Shown here: in pieces, positions 34,481 to 43,105 of the stretch | Layout: the number at the start of each line of letters is the position of its first letter | How positions within the stretch are numbered: the stretch's first letter is position 1 | From: Muricoccus roseus | Lineage (GTDB): Bacteria; Pseudomonadota; Alphaproteobacteria; Acetobacterales; Acetobacteraceae | Assembly (NCBI RefSeq): GCF_900141905.1 | Contig: NZ_FQZF01000020.1 | Coordinates: forward strand, 33,758 to 97,757 | Direction: 5' to 3' | Length of the DNA stretch: 64,000 nucleotides | Notes under the pieces: generated by a model | What the model saw: the letters and a program-made list of their open reading frames with translations, nothing else | What the model was told of the DNA's origin: nothing | Databases searched by the model: none | Made by a program: the position numbers and the translations under genes

Positions 34481-36337
34481 ATGCCTGCGACAACCTCTCC
34501 GAGTGCCAGCGGAACCCCCGCGATCGACGGCCTTCTCGCCGGGACCGCCTGGGCGGGACACAGCCTCACCTACAGCTTTCCGGGCAGCGCCGCCGACCTT
34601 TCCGATTATTCGGCCCCGAATGCGGTGGACCCGTCCTATGTCGCCGCGCTGTCCTCCGGGCAGCAGGACACGGTGCGGGGGATGCTCGTGGCCTTCGGCG
34701 CCGTGGCGAACATCACCTTCAGCGAGGCGATCACGCCCAGTGGCGGCGACCTCCGGCTCTACTGGTACGAGGCGCCGGATAATTACACGGCCCGCACCGT
34801 CGAATTTCCCTCCGCCAATCCCGAGGCGGGTGACGTGCAGCTCGGCGCCTATGTGGTCCCTGGTTTCGTCGATCAGTGGACGCTCGGGTCCTACTCCTAC
34901 TTCACCATCCTGCACGAGCTGGGCCATGCGCTCGGGCTCAAGCACCCGCATGATGAGGTGAACGGCTTTCCCCCCATCCCCGCGGCGCAGGATTCGATCG
35001 AGTATTCGATCATGAGCTACCGCAGCTATGCGGGCCAGGATTTCGGCGGCTACACGGTGCAGTCCGGCAGCTATCCGTCCGGGCCGATGCTGAACGACAT
35101 CGCGGCGCTGCAGTATCTCTATGGCGCTAACTGGACCACCAACAGCGGCGACACGACCTACCGCTTCGACCCGGAGCAAGCCGTCGTCTTCCAGACCATT
35201 TGGGACGGCGGCGGCGAGGACACCTACGACCTCTCAGCCTATGGCACGGACCTCGTCATCAGCCTGGACCCCGGTGGCTGGAGCCGCTTCGGCGGGCAGT
35301 ATGCCGTGCTCGACACGCAGGATGGCCGAGAAGCTATCGGCAATGTCGCCAACGCCTATCTTTACCAGGGTGACCTCCGCTCCCTGATCGAGAACGCGAT
35401 CGGCGGCTCCGGCAACGACGAGATCACGGGCAATGCGGGGGCGAACGCGCTCACCGGCGGGGCGGGCGACGACACGCTGCGCGGCGGGCTGGGCGACGAC
35501 GTGCTGCGCGGGGGCAGCGGGATCGACCTGATGGTCGGCGGCGAGGGCAGCGATACCTACCACGTCGATTCCGTGGGCGACCGCGTGCGCGAGGCTGCTG
35601 GGGAAGGCGGCGACGTCGTCTGGACGGGCGTCGACTGGACGCTGGAGGCGGGACAGGCGGTGGAGGTCATCCGCGCCAACGCGGGCGAGGCGGGGCTGAC
35701 CCTCACGGGCAACGAGCTGGGCAACTGGCTCGTCAGCGGCGCGGGCGCCGACCTGCTGATTGGGGGGCTGGGGAATGACAGCCTCTACGTGAACAGCGCG
35801 GAAGACCGGGTGGTGGAGCTGGTGGGGCAGGGGAGCGACACGGTGTTCGCGAGTGCCAGCTACACCCTGGCGGCGGGGCAGGAGATCGAGATCCTCCGCG
35901 CCAATGCGGGCGCGACCGGTCTCGTCCTGGCCGGCAACGACATTGCCAACCGCATCGTCGGCGGCGACGGGGCCGACACCCTCTCCGGCGCTCTGGGCCA
36001 GGATACGCTGATGGGTGGGGAGGGGGCGGATGTCTTCCGCTTCTCGAGCCTCGCCGAGAGCCCGGCGAGCATGTTGCGCGACTACATCAGCGATTTCGTC
36101 TCAGGCGTGGACCTAATCAATCTCTCGGCCATCCAGGCGGTGGCCGGCGCGGCGGTGGACGCGGCCTTCACCTTCCTGGACAAGGACAGCTTCACCAAGC
36201 AGGCCGGGCAGCTGCACCAGATCAAGGCCGGGTCGAACACCGTGGTCGAGGGCGACGTGAACGGCGACGGGCGGGCCGACCTGCAGATCCTGCTGAAGGG
36301 GCACCTGGACCTGGAGGCGGGCGACTTCCTGCTCTAG
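34481..36337 (+). CDS. Serralysin-like zinc metalloprotease (M10) with RTX domain
   Basis: 618 residues without a Sec signal. The zinc site HELGHALGLKH is at 145-155 and the Met-turn SIMSYRSY near 185. RTX nonapeptides (GGAGDDTLRGGLGDDVLRGG in part) span about 310-370. Two long ~75-residue repeats follow (SDTYHVDSVGDRVREAAGEG; NDSLYVNSAEDRVVELVGQG), then an M10-C domain with DFVSGVDLINLSAI and a type I secretion ending DFLL. GGAGG is 13 bp before the ATG. It shares only the catalytic half with the protease at 27543; the C-terminal halves differ. Confidence 0.9.
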   Translation: MPATTSPSASGTPAIDGLLAGTAWAGHSLTYSFPGSAADLSDYSAPNAVDPSYVAALSSGQQDTVRGMLVAFGAVANITFSEAITPSGGDLRLYWYEAPDNYTARTVEFPSANPEAGDVQLGAYVVPGFVDQWTLGSYSYFTILHELGHALGLKHPHDEVNGFPPIPAAQDSIEYSIMSYRSYAGQDFGGYTVQSGSYPSGPMLNDIAALQYLYGANWTTNSGDTTYRFDPEQAVVFQTIWDGGGEDTYDLSAYGTDLVISLDPGGWSRFGGQYAVLDTQDGREAIGNVANAYLYQGDLRSLIENAIGGSGNDEITGNAGANALTGGAGDDTLRGGLGDDVLRGGSGIDLMVGGEGSDTYHVDSVGDRVREAAGEGGDVVWTGVDWTLEAGQAVEVIRANAGEAGLTLTGNELGNWLVSGAGADLLIGGLGNDSLYVNSAEDRVVELVGQGSDTVFASASYTLAAGQEIEILRANAGATGLVLAGNDIANRIVGGDGADTLSGALGQDTLMGGEGADVFRFSSLAESPASMLRDYISDFVSGVDLINLSAIQAVAGAAVDAAFTFLDKDSFTKQAGQLHQIKAGSNTVVEGDVNGDGRADLQILLKGHLDLEAGDFLL

Positions 36338-36355
36338 GGCCGCCCGCCGCGCGGC

Positions 36356-37120
36356 TTACGGGCCGAGAAGCTGCCCGCCATCCACCACCAGGCTCTGCCC
36401 CGTGATCCAGCTGGCCCGCGGCGAGGCGAGGAAGAGCACGGCTTCCGCCACCTCCTCCGGCCGACCCATGCGGCCGAAGGGGATCTGGGCGAGGGTGCCC
36501 TGGTAGAGCGCCGGATCGTCCTCCCGCCGCCGTTCCCAGGTGCCGCCGGGGAATTCGATCGAGCCGGGCGCCACGCAATTCGCGCGGACGCCCTTGGCCG
36601 CGAGGATGCGGGCCTGACTCGTCGTGTACTGCGTCACGGCCGCCTTCACCGCCGCATAGGGCGGGTTCCGCTTGGTGGCGCGCAGGGCGGAGATCGAGAC
36701 GATGTTGACGATGGCCGCTTCCAACGGGGAGCGCTGGCCCGCCTCGGCGAGATAGGGCTCGGCGGCGCGGCTCGCGCGCACCACCGCCATCACGTCCACA
36801 GCCAGGGAGGCCGCCCAGCTCTCCTCGTCATCGGCCCGTCCGAAGGCGGAGGCGTTGTTCACCAGGATGTCGATCCCGCCCAGCGCCTGCGCCGCCGCGG
36901 GGATGAAGCGCGCGATCGAATCCGCATCGGCCAGGTCGCAGGGCGCGGCGAAGCTGGGCACGCCCAGGGCCGCGACCTCCGCCCGGGTTTCCTCCAGCGT
37001 CCGCGCGCCGCGCGCGCAGATGCCGACGGAGGCGCCGGCCTTCGCAAAGGTGAGCGCGATGGAGCGGCCGATGCCACGGCTTCCGCCCATCACCACCGCG
37101 CGCTTGCCCTTGAGTTCCAT
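36356..37120 (-). CDS. Short-chain dehydrogenase/reductase (SDR)
   Basis: 254-residue classical SDR. NAD(P)-binding GGSRGIGRS is near residue 12, NNAS near 88, catalytic serine in VNIVSISAL, and YAAVK (Tyr-x3-Lys) near 157, with the VAPGSIEFPG loop after it. GFM-type C-terminus SWITGQSLVVDGG is intact. The substrate is unknown. GGGACAGG upstream supports the ATG at 37120. It is convergent with the protease gene. Confidence 0.9.
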   Translation of the reverse strand: MELKGKRAVVMGGSRGIGRSIALTFAKAGASVGICARGARTLEETRAEVAALGVPSFAAPCDLADADSIARFIPAAAQALGGIDILVNNASAFGRADDEESWAASLAVDVMAVVRASRAAEPYLAEAGQRSPLEAAIVNIVSISALRATKRNPPYAAVKAAVTQYTTSQARILAAKGVRANCVAPGSIEFPGGTWERRREDDPALYQGTLAQIPFGRMGRPEEVAEAVLFLASPRASWITGQSLVVDGGQLLGP

Positions 37121-37219
37121 GACCTGTCCCGCCCATTCCGTAGGGCGCGGATCATGGCGGAAGCGGGCGGCGCCGCAACCCTCGTCGCCGACCCTCGGCG
37201 CCAGCTTCAACGCCGATCC

Positions 37220-38239
37220 TCAGCGAAAGGGAGGCGACCAGATCAGCCCGCCGTCGCGCGCCAGGCGGTTCTGCCCGCGCTGCACGCCCAGCGGCGCCTG
37301 GTTGCGCTCCCACATCTCCCCGTAATTCCCGACCGCGCGGATGGCCCGCAACGCCCAGTCCCGCTCCAGCCCCAGCTGCTGACCGAATTCGCCCGACGTT
37401 CCGAGCAGGCGCTGCGTCTCCGGATTGGGGTCCTGGCGCTTCGCCTCCGCATTCGCCCCGGTCACGCCCTGCTCCTCCGCCGCGACGAGGGCGTTCAGCG
37501 TCCACTTCACAATGTCGAACCAGCGCCAGTCGCCCTTGCGCACCATCGGGCCCAGCGGCTCGCGCGAGATGACGTCGGGCAGGATCACGTAGTCATTCGC
37601 GCGCGGGCCCTGGCCGGCGCGGATGGAGGTGAGGCCGGAGAGGTCGGTGGTGTAGCTGTCGCAGCGGCCGGAAAAGAAGGCCTGCTGCACCTCCTGGAAG
37701 TTCTCGATCAGCACGGGGGTGAAGCGCAGGTTGTTCGCGCGCGCCCAGTCCGCGAGGTTCAGCTCCGTGGTGCTGCCGGGCTGGATGCAGATGGTCGCGC
37801 CATCCAGCTCCCTGAGGCTGCCGACATTCGCCTCCCGCTTCACGATGAAGCCCTGGCCGTCATGCAGCAGCACGCCGGCGAAGGTGAGGCCGATACCGAT
37901 GTCGCGCGCCGCGCTCCATGTGGTGTTGCGGGAAAGGATATCCACCTCGCCCGATTGCAGGGCCGTGAAGCGCGTCTGCGGCGTGGTGGGGACGAAGCGC
38001 ACCTTCTCCGGGTCGCCCAGCACGGCGGCGGCGACGGCCCGGCAGAAATCGGCGTCCAGCCCGGTCCAGCGCCCCTGGCTGTCGGCGAGGGAAAGCCCGG
38101 CAACGCCGGTCGAAACCGCGCAGGCGAGCGTGCCGCGGGCGCGCACGGCGGCCAGCGTGTCCGGCCCGGGCTGCGCCAGGGCAGGGCCGGCGGCGCCGAG
38201 GCAAAGGGCGGCGGCCAGAAGGATCCGGCGAGGGGACAT
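37220..38239 (-). CDS. Amino-acid ABC transporter substrate-binding protein (AapJ-like)
   Basis: 339-residue periplasmic binding protein, family 3. Signal peptide MSPRRILLAAALCLGAAGPALA-Q. The order VRARGTLACAVSTGVAGLSLADS (in parts), WTGLDADFCRAVAAAVLGD, RNTTWSAARD, and the C-terminal NYGEMWERNQAPLG match the general L-amino-acid receptor AapJ. No AapQMP permease or ATPase genes are adjacent, so it must use components encoded elsewhere. A longer upstream reading frame exists, but the signal peptide fixes the start at 38239. Confidence 0.9.
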   Translation of the reverse strand: MSPRRILLAAALCLGAAGPALAQPGPDTLAAVRARGTLACAVSTGVAGLSLADSQGRWTGLDADFCRAVAAAVLGDPEKVRFVPTTPQTRFTALQSGEVDILSRNTTWSAARDIGIGLTFAGVLLHDGQGFIVKREANVGSLRELDGATICIQPGSTTELNLADWARANNLRFTPVLIENFQEVQQAFFSGRCDSYTTDLSGLTSIRAGQGPRANDYVILPDVISREPLGPMVRKGDWRWFDIVKWTLNALVAAEEQGVTGANAEAKRQDPNPETQRLLGTSGEFGQQLGLERDWALRAIRAVGNYGEMWERNQAPLGVQRGQNRLARDGGLIWSPPFR

Positions 38240-38416
38240 GGCGGCGCTCCGTTGCTGCGGCCTTTCCCCGGCAACGCAACGCGGCGGGGACGGTTCCGCC
38301 CCGGGGCGCGGGTGCGGGCCGGAATTCCCGGCGGCATGGCCCGGGAATCGCATGGCGGCCGCGCCGCACACACGCGCATGCTGCGCGGCGCGACCGGAAT
38401 AGCGATGGAGAGCCCG

Positions 38417-39415
38417 ATGCTGCGACGCCGATCCCTTCTGGCGGCCCCCCTCCTGCCCATGCTCGGCACGCTTCCGGCCACGGCGCAGCCCGTGGCGGGC
38501 GGGCGGGCGGTGCGGGTGGTCGTGCCCTTCCCGCCGGGCGGCGCCATCGACCTGCTGGGCCGGCTGGTGGCGGAACGGCTGGGTCCGGCCCTCGGTCAGG
38601 ACGTGGTGGTGGAGAACCGCGGCGGCGCCGGCGGCATCCTCGGCACCGATGCCGTGGCCAAGGGGCCCAAGGATGGCACCGTGATCGGCGTCATCGGCGG
38701 CGCCACCCTCACCGCCTATCCCACCCTCTACAGCCGCCTGCCCTTCGACCCGGCGAAGGACCTGCAGCCGCTCACGCAGATCACGTCGGGCGCGCTGGTC
38801 TGCGTGGTGAATGCCGAGGTGGCGGCGCGGCGGGGCTGGACGGATTTCCGGGCGCTGGTCGCCTATTCCAAGGCGAACCCGGAGCAGGTGAAGATGGGCT
38901 CCTCCGGCCCCGGCACCTCCTCGCATCTCTGCATCGAGGCGGTGAACTCCATGGCGGGCGCCCGCATCCTGCACGTGCCCTATCGCGGCGGCGGACCGGC
39001 CATCACCGACCTCCTGGCGGGCACGATCGACATGATGTTCGACGTGACGCCCGCCCTCATGCCCCATGTGCAGGCGGGCAAGTTCAAGGCGCTCGCCCTG
39101 TCCTCCAAGGCGCGGATGGACTTCGCCCCGGATGTGCCCGGCATGGGCGACTTCGCCGATCTTGGCCTGGGCGACCTCGACATCGTGGCCTGGAACGCCC
39201 TGATGGTGCCCTCGGGCACGCCCGAACCCGTGGCGCAGCGGCTGATCGTGGCCATCCGCCAGGTGGCGGCGGACCCGGCCTTCGTCGCCCGGCTCAAGCC
39301 CCTGGGCTACGACGTGGTGCTGAGCGAAAGCCCCGCGGCCCTCACCGCCCAGGTGGCGCGCGAAACGCCGGTCTGGAAACGGCTCGTGGAACTCTCGGGG
39401 GTGAAGCTCGACTGA
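38417..39415 (+). CDS. Bug/TctC-family substrate-binding protein, second copy
   Basis: 332 residues. Signal peptide MLRRRSLLAAPLLPMLGTLPATA-Q with an arginine cluster. Family motifs: VRVVVPFPPGGAIDLLGR, VVVENRGGAGGILGTDAVAKG (in parts), HVPYRGGGPAITDLLAG and WNALMVPSGTPEPVAQRL. GGAGAG lies 6 bp before ATG 38417; ATG 38405 is an alternative. It resembles the receptor at 33380 throughout, which points to an old duplication. No TctAB genes are in the window. Confidence 0.91.
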   Translation: MLRRRSLLAAPLLPMLGTLPATAQPVAGGRAVRVVVPFPPGGAIDLLGRLVAERLGPALGQDVVVENRGGAGGILGTDAVAKGPKDGTVIGVIGGATLTAYPTLYSRLPFDPAKDLQPLTQITSGALVCVVNAEVAARRGWTDFRALVAYSKANPEQVKMGSSGPGTSSHLCIEAVNSMAGARILHVPYRGGGPAITDLLAGTIDMMFDVTPALMPHVQAGKFKALALSSKARMDFAPDVPGMGDFADLGLGDLDIVAWNALMVPSGTPEPVAQRLIVAIRQVAADPAFVARLKPLGYDVVLSESPAALTAQVARETPVWKRLVELSGVKLD

Positions 39416-39448
39416 TGTCGCCCGGCGGCGGGGCTCCAGCCGTCGGCT

Positions 39449-39686
39449 GGGAGGGCACCGCCCTCCACCCGCCAAGGGCCTGAGGCCCTTGGAACCCCAT
39501 CGGACTGCCGTGGATACCGTTGGTCGGCGGGGTCTTGGGTTGGGGGCGCTATTCCTGCCTTTGCAGCCGCCTCGGGTCACGGACCCGAGGCGCACCGCCA
39601 GCCCCGCGAATCCAAACTCGAAGAAAGAGAAGAAGGTGAGGGGTCCGGGGAGAGGAAGAATTCCTTCTTCCTCTCCCCAGGGACAG
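39449..39686 (-). repeat. Dispersed structured intergenic element, copy C (inverted)
   Basis: Same element as copies A, D and E but on the opposite strand. In its own 5' to 3' order: hairpin 1 (39647-39678), arms identical to copy A; hairpin 2 (39568-39592), arms CGCCTCGGGTC / GACCCGAGGCG; mini-stem CTGC / GCAG; hairpin 3 (39472-39492), arms CCAAGGGCCT / AGGCCCTTGG; hairpin 4 (39451-39465), arms GAGGGC / GCCCTC. It fills the 368-bp gap between the Bug receptor and the amine oxidase. The remaining ~100 bp before the oxidase show nothing else. Confidence 0.9.
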
Positions 39687-39783
39687 ACCAACATCCCAGA
39701 ACGAAACCCCGCAGCAGCAGCCACCCTGGACGCACGGGGCCTGCCGGGGGAAACCCTCACCGGATTGGGCCGCTTGGGTCGGG

Positions 39784-41061
39784 ATGGTGTCGGGGGATTG
39801 CGATCTGCTGGTGGTGGGCGCGGGCGCGGCGGGGATCGCCGCGGCGCGCGAGGCTTGGTCGCTCGGCCTGTCCGTGCGCGTGCTGGAGGCGCGTGGGCGC
39901 GTGGGCGGCCGGGCGTTGACCGGCCATGCCCTCGGGGCACCGATGGATTTCGGCGCGACCTGGCTTCACGCCGCCCAGTCCAACCCCTTGGTGCCCTTGG
40001 CCGAGGCCGCCGGCCTTTCCCTGTTCGACCATGATTCCGTCCGGGATTCCCGCGTCTGGATGGGGGATCGCTGGGCCGGCCCGCGCGAGATGCGGGAATA
40101 CGAGGCCGCCGAGCGCGCCTGGCATGCCGCCGTGCGGTTGGCGGCGCGGCGCCCCGGCCTCAGCCTGGCCGAGGCTGCCCCGCGTGGCGGCTTCTGGGAT
40201 GCCACCCTGACCCATTGGGAGGCGCCCGTGATCTCCGCCGCCGAGGCGGGCGAAATCGACCTCGCGGATTATCTCGCCACCTTGTTGAACGGCACGAACC
40301 TTTTGCCCCGCGAGGGGTGTGGCCATCTGCTCGGGGTGCTGGCGCATGGGCTGCCGGTGACGTTGGAGGCACCGGTGGAGCGGATTTCATGGAGCGGAAG
40401 GCGGGTGCGGGCCGAGGGGCGCTTCGGCACGCTGGAGGCCGGGGCGGCGGTGGTGACCGTCTCGACCGGGCTCCTCGCCGCCGAGGCCATCCGCTTCGAC
40501 CCGGCGCTGCCGGAACAGGTCCTGGCGGCTGCCCATGACCTGCCCATGGGATTGCTGAGCAAGGTCGGGCTGCCTGCTGCCGGCGAGGACCGCCTGGACC
40601 TGCCCCCCTTCGGCGGGCTGGAGCGCCGGGTGGAGGAGGGCGAGCGGGCCATGACCTTCGTCGCATGGCCCTTCGGTCGCAACCACCTGGAGGGCTTCGC
40701 GGGCGGCGCCCTGGCCTGGGAGGCTTCGCGTGCGGGGGAGGGGGTGCTGGTGGACCTCGCCTTCTCGGAACTGCGGCGGATCCTCGGCGCGAGGGCCATG
40801 CGGGCCCTGCGCCGGGATGCAGCCGTGACCTGGGACTGGGGCCGCGATCCCTGGGCCCGTGGCGCCTATGCCGCCCTTCGCCCGGGGCGCGGCGGCGCGC
40901 GCGAGGCGCTTTCCGCGCCCATCGGCGGCGGACGGCTGATGTTGGCGGGCGAGGCCTGCCATGCGAGCCTCGCCGGCACCCTGGCCGGCGCTTGGCTAAG
41001 CGGCGCGCAGGCCGCCCGGCATGCCGCTGCCGCCCTCCGGCCGCGGGGCGTTCCCGCTTGA
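39784..41061 (+). CDS. FAD-dependent amine oxidase family protein
   Basis: 425-residue flavoprotein. The FAD dinucleotide motif VVGAGAAGIAAAREA starts near residue 10, followed by LEARGRVGGRA and the C-terminal flavin motif LMLAGEACHASLAGTLAGAWLSG. These mark the monoamine-oxidase/polyamine-oxidase superfamily. The substrate amine is not known. No signal peptide is seen. It is followed after 14 bp by the STAS-MlaE gene and may share its transcript, though a functional link to lipid transport is not evident. Confidence 0.87.
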   Translation: MVSGDCDLLVVGAGAAGIAAAREAWSLGLSVRVLEARGRVGGRALTGHALGAPMDFGATWLHAAQSNPLVPLAEAAGLSLFDHDSVRDSRVWMGDRWAGPREMREYEAAERAWHAAVRLAARRPGLSLAEAAPRGGFWDATLTHWEAPVISAAEAGEIDLADYLATLLNGTNLLPREGCGHLLGVLAHGLPVTLEAPVERISWSGRRVRAEGRFGTLEAGAAVVTVSTGLLAAEAIRFDPALPEQVLAAAHDLPMGLLSKVGLPAAGEDRLDLPPFGGLERRVEEGERAMTFVAWPFGRNHLEGFAGGALAWEASRAGEGVLVDLAFSELRRILGARAMRALRRDAAVTWDWGRDPWARGAYAALRPGRGGAREALSAPIGGGRLMLAGEACHASLAGTLAGAWLSGAQAARHAAAALRPRGVPA

Positions 41062-41075
41062 GCGCGGATGAGGCG

Positions 41076-42353
41076 ATGACGCCCCTCGGCGAAGGGCGGG
41101 GCGACCGGCGGGCCGGGCGGGCGGAAGGCGCAGCGGAGCGGGCCTCCGCGCCCGGCAGCCCCGCTTTGCCGCCGGCCGAGGATATGGGCCCTGGCCCAGC
41201 CCCCGACCGTGCGCCCGAGCCCGGCGCTGCGGTGGAGCCGCCCGCGCCGGCCGTGGGAGGACGCACGGCGCCCGTGGTGGCGCGGGAAGGCGACCTCCTC
41301 CGCTTCTCCGGCGAGCTGACGAGCCTGACCGCCGGGGCGGTGTGGCGCACCGCCCTGAAGGCCGCCGAGGGCGCGAGGCGGATCGATCTCTCCGGGCTGG
41401 AGGTGCTGGACACCAGCGGCGCCACCCTCGTCATCGCCTCCTCCCGGATCGCGGGGGAGGGCGTTCCGGTGGAGGGCGCCTCCCGCCCTGTCGCCGCGGT
41501 ATTGGAGCGTGTTCGCGGGGCCGATCGGCCGCCGCCCGCGCCGCCGCCCCCGCCGAGGCGCCTCGGGCTGGTGCGCTCGCTCGGCGCCTGGGGCGTGGGC
41601 CGGGGCGACGCGGCGCTGGACGGGGCGGCCTTCCTCGGCGAGGCCTCCGCGACCGTGGTGAACGCGGCGCGCCGCCCGCGCGACCTCCGGGCCTCGGACG
41701 TGCTGCGCCACCTGGACGAGGTGGGCACGCGGGCCTTCGGGCTGGTCATGCTCCTCGGTGTCCTGATCGGCGTCATCCTGGCCTTTCAGTCCGCCATTCC
41801 CATGCGGCAATACGGGGCGGATATCTTCGTCCCCCGGCTGGTCGGCATCTCCCTGCTGCGGGAGCTCGGGCCGCTGCTGGCGGCGGTGATCCTGGCCGGG
41901 CGCACCGGCTCAGCCTTTGCCGCCGAGCTGGGCACCATGACGGTGAACGAGGAGGTCAGCGCCCTCCGCATCATGGGGATCGACCCGATGGTGCTGCTGG
42001 TATTACCCCGGCTGATCGCGGCCACCATCGCCATGCCGGTGCTGGCGCTGCTGATGGATCTCTCCGGGCTGGTCGGCATGGCCTTCGTGATGCTCGCCAC
42101 GGGGTTTCCGCTGCAGCTCGTCATCAACCAGGTGCATGCCGGCGTGGCGCTGGGGGACCTGCTGGGCGGGCTGGGCAAGGCGGCCGTGTTCGGGCTGGTG
42201 ATCGCCGGCATCGGCTGCCGGGCCGGGCTTTCGGCCGGCAGCGGGCCGCGTGCGGTGGGCGATGCGGCCACCGCGGCGGTGGTGGGTGGCATTGTCGCGC
42301 TGGTGGTGCTGGACGGGATCTTCGCCGTGCTCTTCTACCGGCTGGGCTGGTGA
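41076..42353 (+). CDS. mlaE: MlaE-type ABC lipid transporter permease with fused STAS domain
   Basis: 425 residues. A Pro/Ala-rich lead of ~65 residues precedes a STAS domain (about 70-150, with LSGLEVLDTSGATLVI), a second proline run (PPPAPPPPPRR) and the MlaE permease (about 185-425; VILAGRTGSAFAAELGTM, EVSALRIMGIDPM). The permease handles phospholipids between inner membrane and periplasm in the Mla pathway. The fused STAS domain presumably replaces free-standing MlaB, which is absent here. ATG 41076 is the first in-frame start after the oxidase stop. Its stop overlaps the next start (TGATG). Confidence 0.9.
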   Translation: MTPLGEGRGDRRAGRAEGAAERASAPGSPALPPAEDMGPGPAPDRAPEPGAAVEPPAPAVGGRTAPVVAREGDLLRFSGELTSLTAGAVWRTALKAAEGARRIDLSGLEVLDTSGATLVIASSRIAGEGVPVEGASRPVAAVLERVRGADRPPPAPPPPPRRLGLVRSLGAWGVGRGDAALDGAAFLGEASATVVNAARRPRDLRASDVLRHLDEVGTRAFGLVMLLGVLIGVILAFQSAIPMRQYGADIFVPRLVGISLLRELGPLLAAVILAGRTGSAFAAELGTMTVNEEVSALRIMGIDPMVLLVLPRLIAATIAMPVLALLMDLSGLVGMAFVMLATGFPLQLVINQVHAGVALGDLLGGLGKAAVFGLVIAGIGCRAGLSAGSGPRAVGDAATAAVVGGIVALVVLDGIFAVLFYRLGW

Positions 42354-43105
42354 TGACGGCAGAGACGGTCATCACGGCGCGCGACGTGGCCATGGGCTTC
42401 GGCAGCCGCGTTCTGTTCCGCGACGTGAATTTCAGCGTGGCGCGCGGCGAGGTCTTCGTCATCCTCGGCGGCTCGGGCTGCGGGAAGTCCACCCTGCTGA
42501 AGCTGATGATCGGGCTTTACCAGCCGACGGCGGGCCATGTGACCATCCTCGGCGGCGACCTCGCCACCGCGGATGGAGAGGCCCGGCGCAACCTGCTGCG
42601 GCGGCTGGGCGTCATGTGGCAGTCGGGGGCGCTCTTCGGCTCGATGACCCTGCTGGAGAACGTGATGCTGCCCCTGGAGGCCCATACCGACCTGCCGCGC
42701 GAAGCGCGGGAGGATGTCGCGCGGGTGAAGCTCGGCTTGGTGGGCCTCGCGGATGCCGCGGGGCGGCTGCCGGCGGAGATTTCGGGCGGCATGGCCAAGC
42801 GCGCCGGCATTGCGCGCGCCATGGCGCTGGACCCGCCCATTCTTTTTCTCGACGAGCCGAGCGCGGGGCTGGACCCCGTGACATCGGCGGGGCTGGACGA
42901 GTTGATCAAGGACCTGGCACGCGACCTCGGCACCACCTTCGTGGTGGTGACGCATGAGCTGCAGTCGATCCTCGCGATCGGCGACCGCTGCATCATGCTG
43001 GACAAGGAGGCGCAGGGGATGATCGCCGAGGGGGACCCGCGCGCGTTGCGGGACGATCCGCCGAACGATACGGTGCGCCGCTTCTTCCGGCGGGAGACGC
43101 GCTGA
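42353..43105 (+). CDS. mlaF: MlaF-type ABC lipid transporter ATPase
   Basis: 250-residue ATPase: Walker A GGSGCGKS near residue 38, FGSMTLLENV, signature ISGGMAKRAGIARAM, Walker B ILFLDEPSAGLDP and the H-loop VVVTHELQSI. The E-P-S-A-G-L-D and GGMAKRA forms are typical of the MlaF/Ttg2A class. The start overlaps the mlaE stop and the stop overlaps the mlaD start by one base each, so the operon is tightly coupled. Confidence 0.93.
   Translation: MTAETVITARDVAMGFGSRVLFRDVNFSVARGEVFVILGGSGCGKSTLLKLMIGLYQPTAGHVTILGGDLATADGEARRNLLRRLGVMWQSGALFGSMTLLENVMLPLEAHTDLPREAREDVARVKLGLVGLADAAGRLPAEISGGMAKRAGIARAMALDPPILFLDEPSAGLDPVTSAGLDELIKDLARDLGTTFVVVTHELQSILAIGDRCIMLDKEAQGMIAEGDPRALRDDPPNDTVRRFFRRETR

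Noticed and set aside
39449..39686. Element copies as CRISPR or insertion sequences
   Set aside because: No short direct repeat-spacer pattern, no transposase frame and no target-site duplication that I could see.
37220..39940. A 906-codon frame joining the amino-acid receptor to upstream sequence
   Set aside because: The signal peptide at 38239 fixes the real start; the upstream part is antisense to the second Bug receptor and element copy C.
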